Positions 47,801-58,415 of a stretch of DNA of 64,000 nt are shown one piece after another. Under the pieces are notes generated by a model. The model was not told the DNA's origin and searched no databases. It saw only the letters and a list, made by a program, of their open reading frames with translations. The position numbers and the translations under genes are program-made. This DNA is from Pisolithus tinctorius. Its lineage: Eukaryota; Basidiomycota; Agaricomycetes; Boletales; Pisolithaceae. Position 1 is the stretch's first letter. Every line of letters starts with the position of its first letter. The DNA is taken from positions 1,550,001 to 1,614,000 of the forward strand of contig JANFAH010000004.1 of NCBI GenBank assembly GCA_024663395.1, given 5' to 3'.

Positions 47801-48912
47801 TAGGGTAGAGGTAGCCAGATTTCACATGCAATATGACTGCAGGCAATCGTTGGGGACCGCCAGCATATCTCTAGCCCAACAGATCTCCACTCAGTTCATT
47901 GCCAACATCCTCCTGCGCTGGAAATATGACAGGTACATCTGGTGGTTGGGAGGAATGAATTTTCTCCACGCAGGCTTGCACTTTGGCTAATTCTTATGAG
48001 CCTTAGGGTGCCTAATGAGTATCACCTGCGCCGTGATTTCCCTTGTTGATTGCCTCGCGGAGGAGTTTCAGCTTGAATTATGCATATCCTGCCACGATTT
48101 CGGCTTGGTCGGGCTGTATTGCGCATCATGCGTTCCTTCGGTCGGCAGGAGCGATCACAAAGAAGAGGGGAGGATTGGAGGGTGTCGCGATGTTTAGCTT
48201 TGTGGCTACGGTCTGGGATGTTTGATTGGATACGGCTTCTTGTTTTCAACCGCCAGCTTAGTGATGGGTATTCTCCGCGACTGCGACGGGGGTAAATGGC
48301 AAAGACGATGCAAGACGCTTTCAGATCCGTTTCAGCAACGCCGAGGTTCGTAGGCTCACTTCGCGTCCTTGGGTATGTTTCCGAGGTGTCTGTCAGTTCC
48401 CAGACATGAAAGAAGCTGTCACAATTTTTGGTCGGAATCCGTTGGATCATCAGTGAGTTTTTTTGAGGATGAATCCGTGGTGACAATCGTATAGGGTATT
48501 CGAGGTCCGTCAATTACGCTTGAGCAGTTGTGCCTGGCCCCCATTACGTCAAGGCTGCGAGCGCCCACTGACGTTTCATGTTGCCATCGATTGCCGCACC
48601 ATTATGAATGCGAATCCATTACTTAACTTCAAATGGCAGTCAGTAATGGTAAAATTTCTGAACTTACAGGTATCTTCACCATGAGGGCCGTGCTTCCTTG
48701 ATACTGTGACCCTCAGCCCTAATACCTCACTGGTCCTCGCTGGAGTCCCCTTTGCCCAGGACACCACATGCATGATAGGAGGACCTGGACCCTCGTGTGC
48801 TACTTGCCTGTTCAACGTGGACAGCAACACACTCCGTTGCCAGAGAGCCTATTTAAGCGTAACAAATTTCGTAGGGAAAAATCGTCCCCCTCCCTGATTG
48901 AACCTTAGTACA
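44883..48912. other. 4-kb gene-poor island with possible gene remnants
   Basis: By far the longest stretch without a confident gene. Minus-strand pieces with coding character are scattered: one ends at a good donor (GTAAGT) at 47174 and reads DMDWYLADILVPPGKNSLKI; others lie near 47530-47440, 46800-47100 and 46500-46720. Around 48250-48030 a frame reading NPPLFFVIAPADRRNA, then stops, looks decayed. On the plus strand 45479-45582 is a small open exon followed by GTAGGC, and 45883 is a GTGAGT donor. None assembles into a recognisable protein. Two near-identical C/T-rich blocks (CTTCCCgCTTCCGACT-like) occur at about 44953 and 44985. No terminal inverted repeats, LTRs or transposase motifs were recognised. 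Confidence 0.4.
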
Positions 48913-49917
48913 ATGTCACCCGTAGGTGCAGTGTTCTATCCCATGAGGCCACTGACCATTTTCCAGGCAAGGATCATTTCGAGGGAGGAGTACCTCCTTT
49001 TAGCCAAGGTTGCAGAAGAGGCGGAGCGCTACGAAGGTACTTGTTTCGAACACGTTCTAGCGAGAGGGACTGTTATGTGTCAACCTGTAATTTCAGATTT
49101 AGTCATGCAAATCAAGGGTTTGATCCAGACGTATGGCGCCCTGACAATCGAGGAGCGCAACCTTCTCTCCGTCGCATACAAGAACATAACCAATGCTCTC
49201 CGCAGCAGCTGGAGAGTTGTCGATTCTCTGGAGAAACTAGAATCGAGTCACCCTACCGGCCGCACTCAACGCCAATTGGCATTGACACGACAGCAACGGA
49301 GTAAGATTGAGCGAGAGCTTACGGACGTCTGTAAGGATGTCATACGGCTCTTGGACGATCGCTTGATGCCCATTGTGGCTGTTGGGGAGGAAACCGTATT
49401 TTATTACAAGATGTAAGCCTTTCTGACCCCTTGGGTTGATGAGCACCTGCTTATGGTCAAGTCTCCTTATAGGAAAGGTGATTATCACCGCTACCTCGCG
49501 GAGTTTGCGCACCAGCAGGAGAGAGGTCACTTCTCCGACCTCTCACTTGCTGCGTACAAGTTTGCATATAAGCACGCTTTGGCTTCGCTTGAACCTACGC
49601 ATCCAACAAGATTAGGATTGGCATTGAATTTTGCAGTATATTATCATGATGTCCGGAAGAGTCCCGAACGCGCTTGCCATCTTGGGAAGCACGCATTCGA
49701 CGAAGCCGTCGCCTGTTTGGATCATGATGATGAGGCATCACTCCAGGCCATGCGAGACTCAATGATGATCCTCCAGCTTCTGAGGGACGACCTCGTAATT
49801 TGGTCGGGTGAGATGCAGCGAGGTATGTCTCATCAGCATCACGTCAGTCATGAAGCAGGCTCAAGGATGCCGGCTGGTCCCAATATTGTAGGTATGGAGT
49901 GTCCTCCTAATAAGTAG
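48913..49917 (+). CDS. Divergent 14-3-3 protein
   Basis: Phosphopeptide-binding dimeric adaptor. Spliced exons (48913-48921, 48967-49036, 49097-49412, 49473-49917) give 279 residues in an unbroken frame, longer than the usual 250-260. Family blocks are REEYLLLAKVAEEAERYEDL, TIEERNLLSVAYKN, GDYHRYLAEF, HPTRLGLALNFAVYYHDV and LQLLRDDLVIW. The basic pocket (Lys of YKN, Arg of SSWR, Arg-Tyr of HRYLAEF) and the Asn of ALNF are kept, so peptide binding should be intact. Many normally invariant positions differ (NALRSSWR for GARRASWR-type; ACHLGKHAFDEAVACL), and the tail ends ECPPNK rather than an acidic run. It is probably a second, fast-evolving paralogue; the canonical one is not in this window. 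Confidence 0.88.
49037..49096 (+). other. Stop-free 60-nt intron in the 14-3-3 gene
   Basis: Donor GTACTT, acceptor AATTTCAG. Removal joins AERYE to DLVMQIK, the family's helix 1-2 sequence. It is 60 nt with no in-frame stop, so retention would insert 20 residues into helix 2. A 45-nt intron at 48922-48966 just upstream also keeps frame. Confidence 0.78.
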
Positions 49918-50090
49918 TCATGGACATGTCCTGTATCCTCCACTACACATCCTGCTGCACTCACGAGTCTAAAGGTGGAATAAGTACCTATGATCCTTCC
50001 TCCATCCATGTAAAATGGGCTTCATGTTGTACATATATCCGTCGTCTTGTGGGTAAGCAGGTAGAGTTCTCAGTGTAGCAATTACGACAA

Positions 50091-51417
50091 CTATTTCCGT
50101 GCAAACGTAGCGGCAACCAAGAGCGGAAAAACCAAGGTAGCATCAGCAAAAACCTGGGATACCAACGGGGATCAGTGTCTTTCGGCCTACTTCGAAGTTG
50201 AGCAACCTTAACAGACTCAGCTCCCGCACGGATTTTTCCCCACGAGACTGCCTCGTCCGGTTGCGCGCCTGAGTCGGAACCATCGAATTCTTGACCCGTA
50301 TTCTAAGTAATATGATTCAAAAGCTCCTAAAATATATCTTGGGGGATCTTACCATGTAGACCGCGAAATCAGCGCCGTTTCGCTATAAGCAAGCCGTAAG
50401 GGACGGAAACGAAAATATGAAGGATTGTCCTACAATTAGCATAGCATTGGCAATTTGGTGTTTGCATACTCCGCCTCCAAGAATAATCATACCTGCTTTC
50501 TTAGACTTGCGGGAAAGCTCGTTTAGAGCACGAATATCACCGACGATATCAATTATCAATCCTGGGGAGCGGAATGAATGGAAATATATCATGTCCCCCA
50601 ACGATCCGTCAGTGAGTGCAGGGCAGAAGACTGGAATGTCATTCTGGAAAGATGAGTTGTAGGTGTAAGCGCGGGAGCGGAAAATCTTGCCAATTCACTT
50701 TGTAAGCCCAGTAGTACACTGACTCTTCGTCGTTAATCTCCTTTCCAAGTCTGCGGATAAAAGAACTTGGAGTCCATACTTCGCCGGTAGTTTTCTGTTC
50801 TTCCAACATGGTATCCAGTATTGGTAGGAGCCAGTCCTCGAATCTGCAGTAGTTGTCGTTCGGGACGATGAGGTTACCTATGCGATTCATGCCTTTTTTG
50901 CGGAGGTCTGCGCCATCCATTTTGAAATCGGCCAAGTATGTTTTTCCAAGACACTTGATGAAATCCTCCTCGACACCACCCGCTGTGGTCACTATTGTGG
51001 AAACATGCTTGTGTTTGACGAGATACTTTATGATGTCGCGCAGACCGGAAGAGATGAGATTAGAAGTATACCCGAGAAAGATGTTGCAGCGTGTTCGTTC
51101 CCTGATATTATGATCCATGTATTCATCAGATTCGTCAGGAGATATGGGCTCGTCAGATAACCGCCACTTTCGCTGAATGGAGGTATAAGATCTCTGGGGT
51201 CCGCGAAAAAGGTAATGGACACTACCATGCGATTTACGATATCGATGGCTTTCCCCAAACTGTTTGCCTGGAACCCGATGCGTTCATAACTCTGGAGGAG
51301 TTGCTGCAGAGAAAGGTCGGTTTCAAAATCTGGTCCTTCTACGGAAATGGCAGATTCGGGGACAGGGAATGAAGGTTGTAGGATGGCTTCTGCTGCTTCC
51401 CGGGGTACCTGGGACAT
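50091..51417 (-). CDS. dys1: Deoxyhypusine synthase
   Basis: NAD-dependent transferase that moves the aminobutyl group of spermidine to one lysine of eIF5A, the first step to hypusine. It starts [20 protein letters not shown]. Family blocks are [96 protein letters not shown] and, after splicing, [27 protein letters not shown]. The catalytic lysine is in AVSWGKI. The C-terminus reads [14 protein letters not shown], with TAG at 50091-50093. Length and order fit the family. It is head-to-head with the Sec7 gene, 326 bp apart. Confidence 0.95.
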
Positions 51418-51743
51418 CCTAGATTCGTATATATGGTGCCGGGTTCCACTCAACGCGTACTTACAATATTGTCGTGAATTGAGAGTACTTGAGTCTTGAG
51501 GCAAGTTGTATGTTAAGCTCTTACAGTAATACTAAGATTAGATCTCTATAATCGGCCGATTCCGGACTTGTCGGTACTATTTGGCGCTTGTTAGCAACTT
51601 TCTTAGTACGCTATACTTACCTGTCGGCGGGTAACTAAGGCCGTGTAGACATTGACACTGACGGTATACTTACACCTCACTGACGAGCGCGACAGTATTT
51701 TTCTGGGCAGCGCAGTTCATTTCTAGCACCAAGTAGAGGCGCT
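51418..51743. other. Divergent promoter between deoxyhypusine synthase and the Sec7 ARF-GEF
   Basis: No gene seen. Both genes start outward from this 326-bp interval; it contains A/T-rich stretches near 51530-51560. No specific site is claimed. Confidence 0.5.
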
Positions 51744-54700
51744 ATGGAAGGCACCCGGCCTCGTAGTCCTGCAACTGGCTCCCCTCACGATAATCATTCT
51801 GTCACTCCCGCTGCGGAGCACGTCCAGGGAACCCCCGGTGCTCCTGCTCGAGAGGAGGAGTTCGAAATGACTGCCCCATTGGCTCTTGTGCAAGTCGAGA
51901 CTAGCCCTGTAACTGCTGGTCTTGAGTCAGATGGTGCAACAAAGTCGGCAACCCTCACGAGTGCGCGAGACGAGCATGATCAGTCCAAATCATCTCCCCC
52001 GCCAATTCCACCTAAAGGTGTCGCAGATCACCCGCACTCTTCGTCTCCCACTATGCAAACACGGTCTACGGAAACGGTTGGCAGTGAGGGTGGAAGGCCG
52101 CAAACACCATCCGGTGTCGACCCGCCGCTTTCGACACTACACAAACGCTCGTTCACCGTTTCTCGTGGTCACACGGTCTCCGTGGTACTGATATCCTCAG
52201 CACTGGAGATAATCTTGGCTTCCAAAGAGGCGAAACGCTCTGCTCCGCTCCATGATTCCGCCCAGGCAGCTTTGGGCATGATCCGTGCTGGTCAGGGTGG
52301 TGATAAACCACGTGAAATTTTCGAGCCGCTTCGTCTGGCATGCGAAACTCGGAGCGAGAAATTGATGATTGCAAGCTTAGACTGCATATCCAAGCTGATA
52401 TCATATTCTTTCTTTGCTGGGGAGTCTTCCAACTTGCCTCTCTCTTCTCCTCCACCATCTCCTGCATTGCATCCCCGGAGGTCTATCGGTGCGTCGCTGA
52501 GTAGCAATTCTCAAACGTCCCTGGTGGATCTCGTAGTCCACACCATTACGAGTTGTCATTGCGAAACAACACCAGAAGCTGTGTCTTTGCAGGTCGTCAA
52601 GGGATTACTCGCTTTAGTGCTATCTCCAACCATTTATGTGCATCATTCTTCCCTCCTGAAGGCTGTTCGCACGGTCTACAATGTCTTTCTCTTGAGCACG
52701 GATCCAGTTAATCAAATGGTCGCTCAAGGTGGACTCACCCAAATGGTGCACCACATATTCGCGCGTTGTGGAACCAGTAAACTCGACGACGTGGCGGAGA
52801 GGTCAAGCCTTGGACCATCTATTGGCTCCGACACATCGTCTACCTCCGCGCATGTAACCCCCAGATCAGAATCTCGCCGTTCTTCCCTGGTCCCTGGTCA
52901 GCCAGAACCTGGCAATTCATCGGAATCTTTGCAACCTCTCTCCGAAGCCACCCAGGAGCGTGACGCTTTACGCTCGTCAGACCAGAATGATACTTCATCG
53001 CAAGAGGGAGTTGTAAACGCTGTTTTCACTAACGGACTTCAACCTGCAATAGAAACGTGAGCCTCTTGTAAACTCGTAGGAACACGGCCTGATTTGATTC
53101 CAGGTCGGAGACTGTTGATCTCTACGTCGAACAGCCTACGTCGGTTTCTGCTCCACCAGTAAATGGTCATCTACATAGAGTTCTCACAACCCACGACATG
53201 TTCGTTAAAGACGCATTTTTGGTTTTTCGCTCGCTCTGCAAGTTGACAATGAAGCCCCTGAACAGCGAAAGGTAAGTCGTCGTTGAATTATCCACCCACG
53301 GTTCCGGAAACTTTTCCGCAGTGAACATGACCTGAAGTCACATGCCATGAGATCGAAGCTCTTGTCCCTGCACCTGGTCTTGACTGTTTTGAATTCACAT
53401 ATGCAATTAATCGTTGATCCTACGGCAATCATTTATTCAACTTCGTCGCATGATGCGATGACGTTCGTTCAAGCCATTAACCAGCATCTGTGTCTCTGTC
53501 TAAGCAGAAACGCAGTAAGCCCAGTGCCGCAGGTGTTTGAAGTCAGCGTGGAGATATTCTGGCGAGTCCTTTCGGGCATGCGAACGAAGTTGAAGGTGGC
53601 CACTTATTGATCTTCTTTTTCTATCTTATCTGACGCTGAGCGGCAGAAAGAAATAGAGGTGTTACTTCATGAAATCTTCATTCCAATTATGGAGATGCGA
53701 ACATCCACACTGAAACAGAAGGCTGTCGTTCTTGCCATGTTGTCTAAACTCTGCCAAGATCCGCAAGCATTGGTTGAAATGTATCTCAACTACGACTGCG
53801 ACAGTGACGCAGTTGACAACATCTACGAACAGTAATTGTTCTGCAACTGATTCATGACATTACGCTGAATTTGTTTGTTAGCTTAATGTCCGTAACTTCG
53901 AAAATTGCGACTCTTCCCTACGCAATGTCGCAAAGCAAAAGCAACGATCCAACCAGTCCTGTGGTTACTCCGCAGACTAAAGTCCAGCATTCAGCCATCC
54001 ATGCCTCCGGTGCTATATCTGTACCAGGGATGGTAGATACATCCACAATCGGACTTTCCGAGGGACAGCTGAAGAGACAAGGTCTTGAGTGCCTTGTTAG
54101 TGTATTGAGGTCACTAGTCGCTTGGGGAACGAATATGGGTAAGGTATCGACTGACAGCAGCGTTTTGGACACAACGCGTGTTCAAACAGGAGATGAGCAC
54201 GAAGCTATGTCTTCAGATCCTTCCATAGACCGAGTTGCTGGTGCTTCCGGGAATCCCGAGACCTTCCGTCAACCCACCCCTGATACTGCGGATGATCCCA
54301 CAAGGTTTGAGAATGCCAAGCAAAAGAAAATGGCTTTGTCAGAGGGCATCAAAAAGTTCAACTTTAAACCCAAGCGTGTAACTAGCCGCTATTTTTTGGA
54401 AGTTGTAAATTCTCATGGTGTTGGACAGGGTATCCAGTACCTAGTTGGAGCAGGGTTCATCCCGAGCTCCTCCCCATCTGACATCGCGCGCTTCCTGTTG
54501 ACTGCGGACGGCTTGAGCAAGACTATGATAGGTGAATATCTAGGAGAAGGGTATGATAATTCAACAGCCCCTGCGCTGTTTTGTCGTTGACAGATATGCA
54601 TAGCGACGAAGTGAACGTGGCTGTCATGCATGCATTTGTCGATTTGTTGGACTTTCGGAATTTGGATTTCCTCGCCGCGCTTCGGTTGTTTTTGCAAGCC

Positions 54701-57700
54701 TTCCGTCTTCCCGGCGAAGCGCAAAAGATCGATCGCTTTATGTTGAAATTCGCGGAGAGGTATATTGCGGGCAATTCCCATACCCCTTTCAAGAATGCAG
54801 GTTGGCACGGACTTGTTTTCTCTAGCGAATACTTCTGAAATCCATGACAGGCACGGCTTATGTCCTCGCGTATTCCACTATCTTGCTTAACACGGATGCC
54901 CATAATCCGCAAATCAAGCACCGCATGACAAAGAGTGACTTCATTCGAAATAACCGAGGCATCAATGATGGAGAGGATCTGCCGGAGGAACTTCTATCAA
55001 CTATATTCGACCAGATATTGAACAACGAGATTAGGATGAAAGACGAAGTAGATTCAGTGAACCTCCCGGTAACAGGGGCTGGTATAGCAAACGCACTTGC
55101 TAATGTCGGAAGGGATCTCCAGAAAGAGGCATACATACTGCAGTCAAGTGGGATGGCCAATAAGACAGAGGTTGTTGATTTCCTAGGTGGCGCGCTGGTT
55201 TCTCATATACCTTCAGGCACTTTTCAGGACTTTGATGCGTTCACAACGCAGATCCCGCGCTGCTGAGCAGTTTGTCAGCGCCTCTCACTTCGTTCACGTG
55301 CGGCCTATGTTCGAGGTCGCTTGGATATCCTTCCTTGCAGGATTATCAGGACCCCCGCAAAACACTGATGATCTGGAAGTTGTGGGTCTTTGTCTCGATG
55401 GTTTCAAAAACGCCATTCGCCTCGCCTGTTTTTTCGACTTGGAGTTGCAACGCAATGCTTTTGTGACGACATTGGCGAAATTCACCTTCCTAAACAATTT
55501 GGGGGAGATGAAGGCAAAGAACATGGAGGCTATAAAAACACTGCTGGATGTGGCAGTCAGCGAAGGCAACAACCTCAAAGGGTCTTGGCGAGATGTACTT
55601 TCCTGTGTCAGTCAATTGGAACATATGCAGCTTATCACTAGTGGCGTCGAAGTTTCTGACATAAAGAAAGGGTACGTCTGACACAATGAGCGGGAGGACA
55701 TAATTCAGATTTTGGCAGCCGAACCCGCAAGCTCCCAGCCGAAGAACTTGCTAATGAGAGTCGATCAACCCACATCACAGTTGCTGCTGATATGGTCTTT
55801 TCCTTCAGCCAGTACCTTTCAGGAGTAGGTGCCTTTATTCCTCCCCATCGCCACTAATCACGATACGATACAGACGGCTATTACCGACTTCGTACGCTCA
55901 CTCTGTGATGTGTCTTGGGACGAGATACAATCCTCCGGCCTCTCACAGCATCCACGGTTGTTCAGTCTTCAGAAGCTCGTCGAAATTTCCTACTACAACA
56001 TGAACCGGATTCGTTTAGAATGGTCTAATCTATGGGATATTCTAGGAGAACACTTTAATCAAGTATGCGCTCTTATTTTGTATAACCTTTTACTCACCTA
56101 TTCCAGGTTTGCTGCCACAGTAACCCTCACGTTGGGTTCTTTGCCCTAGATTCTCTACGACAACTGTCTATGCGATTTTTAGAAAAGGAGGAATTGCCAC
56201 ATTTTAAATTCCAGAAAGACTTTTTGAAGCCTTTTGAACACACGATGATACACAATCCCAATCCTGATATACGTGATATGGTGCGTATTTGCCTCAATCT
56301 AAAAGAAGGTGGGGCTCTTATTGATTATATTCTCAGGTCTTGCAGTGCCTTCAGCAAATGATACAGGCCCGGGTGCAGAACATGAGGTCCGGTTGGCGGA
56401 CAATGCTTGGCGTATTCGCCGCTGCCTCTAGGGTGCTCACGGGTATGTTCAAAGGCTAGTCAATCGTGAATATACTGAAGTCATCCCTTCAGAGCGCATA
56501 GCGAACTCCGCATTCGAGATCGTTACCAAAGTTAATAAAGACCATTTTACAGCGATTGTCCGCCACGGTGCCTTTGCTGACCTTACAGTTTGCATCACGG
56601 AATTCTGCAAAGTCAGCAAGTACCAAAAGCTTAGTTTACTCGCGATCGCAATGCTGCGCGGGGTGGTATCCGTAATGCTCACGTGTCCCGAGTGTGGGCT
56701 TAACGCGGAAAGTCAACCAGCTGGCGAAGACGGCATGATACGGTTCTGGTTCCCGGTTTTATTTGGTTTCTATGATATCATCATGAACGGTGAAGATCTC
56801 GAAGTGCGGCGCCTGTGAGGACACCCCTTCCATATGCTCTTGAAGGTAGCTTATGCATTATCCGTTTAGAGCTCTCGATTCTTTGTTCACGACGCTAAAA
56901 ACGCATGGGACATCCTTTCCGGTAGAATTCTGGGATACCATTTGTCGAGAGTTACTGTTCCCGATATTCGCGGTTTTGAAGTCCAGTCGAGATTTGTCGC
57001 GATTCAGCACGCAGGAAGATATGAGTGTTTGGCTTTCAACGACGATGATCCAAGCGCTACGTGATCTCATTGACCTCTATACTTTCTATTACGACATGCT
57101 AGAACGCTTCCTCGATGGTCTATTGGATCTTCTGTGTGTTTGCATATGCCAAGGTTTGTGGCGCTTTATTTCATACTTTGTAACTCCTGACACCCATGGC
57201 GAAGAAAACGACACACTTGCTAGGATCGGGACCTCGTGCCTACAACAATTCCTTGAAAATAACGTGCAAAAACTTGATGCTACTCGATGGGAGCGTGTAG
57301 TTTCTACCTTCGTCAAGTTGTTTCGAACGACGACTCCACATCAGTTGTTTGACGAGAGTTTGCGTGTCGAGATCGACGGTAGCACTCCGGAAGTCACGGA
57401 TGCGAATGGTAAGGTTTAAATGTATGTTCCAGCGGATCTACTGATCCCCCTGAAAGACTCACAGGGGCAAACAATTTTACCTGCGCCTCTTACCCCTACT
57501 ACAAGCGAACAAGGTTCGAGCGAGGGAAAATTCTCGGCCAGCGATCGTCGCAGAATCTTCAAGCAAATTATCGTCAAATGTGTACTGCAGCTGCTCCTTA
57601 TTGAAATGACTAACGATTTGTTACGAAATGATGCCGTCTACACCACGATACCCCCAGACCAGTTACTCAGACTGATGGGAGTTTTGGATCATAGTTATCA

Positions 57701-58327
57701 ATTCGCTCGCATGTTTAATGACGACAAGGAACTTCGCACTGGTCTCTGGAAAGTCGGTGAGTGTAAGGTACTTCGTGTAATAATAATATATTCGACAGCG
57801 CATAGGATTCATGAAGCATCTGCCAAACCTCCTCAAACAAGAGTCTAGCAGTGCTGCCACCTTGGTTCACGTCTTGTTGCAGATGTACTTTGATGAGCGG
57901 CCCGAGCATCAATTGGCACGACCACAAATTGCAGAGCGTCTCCTCCCGTAAGGCAGGATTTACTATCGGGAAATGGCAATGATAACTGACACGAAAATGC
58001 AGACTGTCCTTGAATGTCTTGTCGGATTACGCGAAACTACGCGCAGACACACAGGCCAAAAACATAGCGGCTTGGACACCTGTTGTTACAGAGATCATTG
58101 ATGGCTTCTGCCGCTTCGATAGCAAGGCGGTAAGTTATCAACAGACGGTCGTGGAAAATGAAATGCTGTCGCTGACTTAGAGTCATCAGTTTGCGAAGTA
58201 CTTGCCTGTTGTTTACCCACTTTGCACGAACCTTCTAGCTCGTGACGTTGCTCCAGAAGTACGGCTAGGCTTGAAAAAGTACTTCGAGCGAGTGGGGTAT
58301 ACACAAGGTATTATGGAGGCTCCATGA
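51744..58327 (+). CDS. sec7: Large Golgi ARF guanine-nucleotide exchange factor (Sec7/BIG family)
   Basis: Activates Arf1 at the trans-Golgi. A disordered N-terminus ([20 protein letters not shown]) precedes a helical DCB region ([20 protein letters not shown], about 52330) and a HUS region (about 53200-53830, with [11 protein letters not shown]). The catalytic Sec7 domain follows at about 54330-55060: [35 protein letters not shown] with the glutamic finger, and [19 protein letters not shown]. Downstream HDS helices run to the end (for example [20 protein letters not shown], about 56970). The stop at 58325-58327 ends [10 protein letters not shown]. Many introns interrupt the frame; no damage was seen. 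The DCB-HUS-Sec7-HDS order separates BIG/Sec7 from cytohesins. Confidence 0.94.
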
Positions 58328-58415
58328 TTTTGCAACTTGATAGATGGTTTCATACATATGTAATTCCATTCAGTCAGTTAAAGTGGTCTGGTAATGATAG
58401 TGGAGGAACGATGTG

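Noticed and set aside
44883..48912. Transposable element insertion as the cause of the island
   Set aside because: I saw no LTRs, terminal inverted repeats, target duplications or transposase/RT motifs by eye; it stays possible but unsupported.
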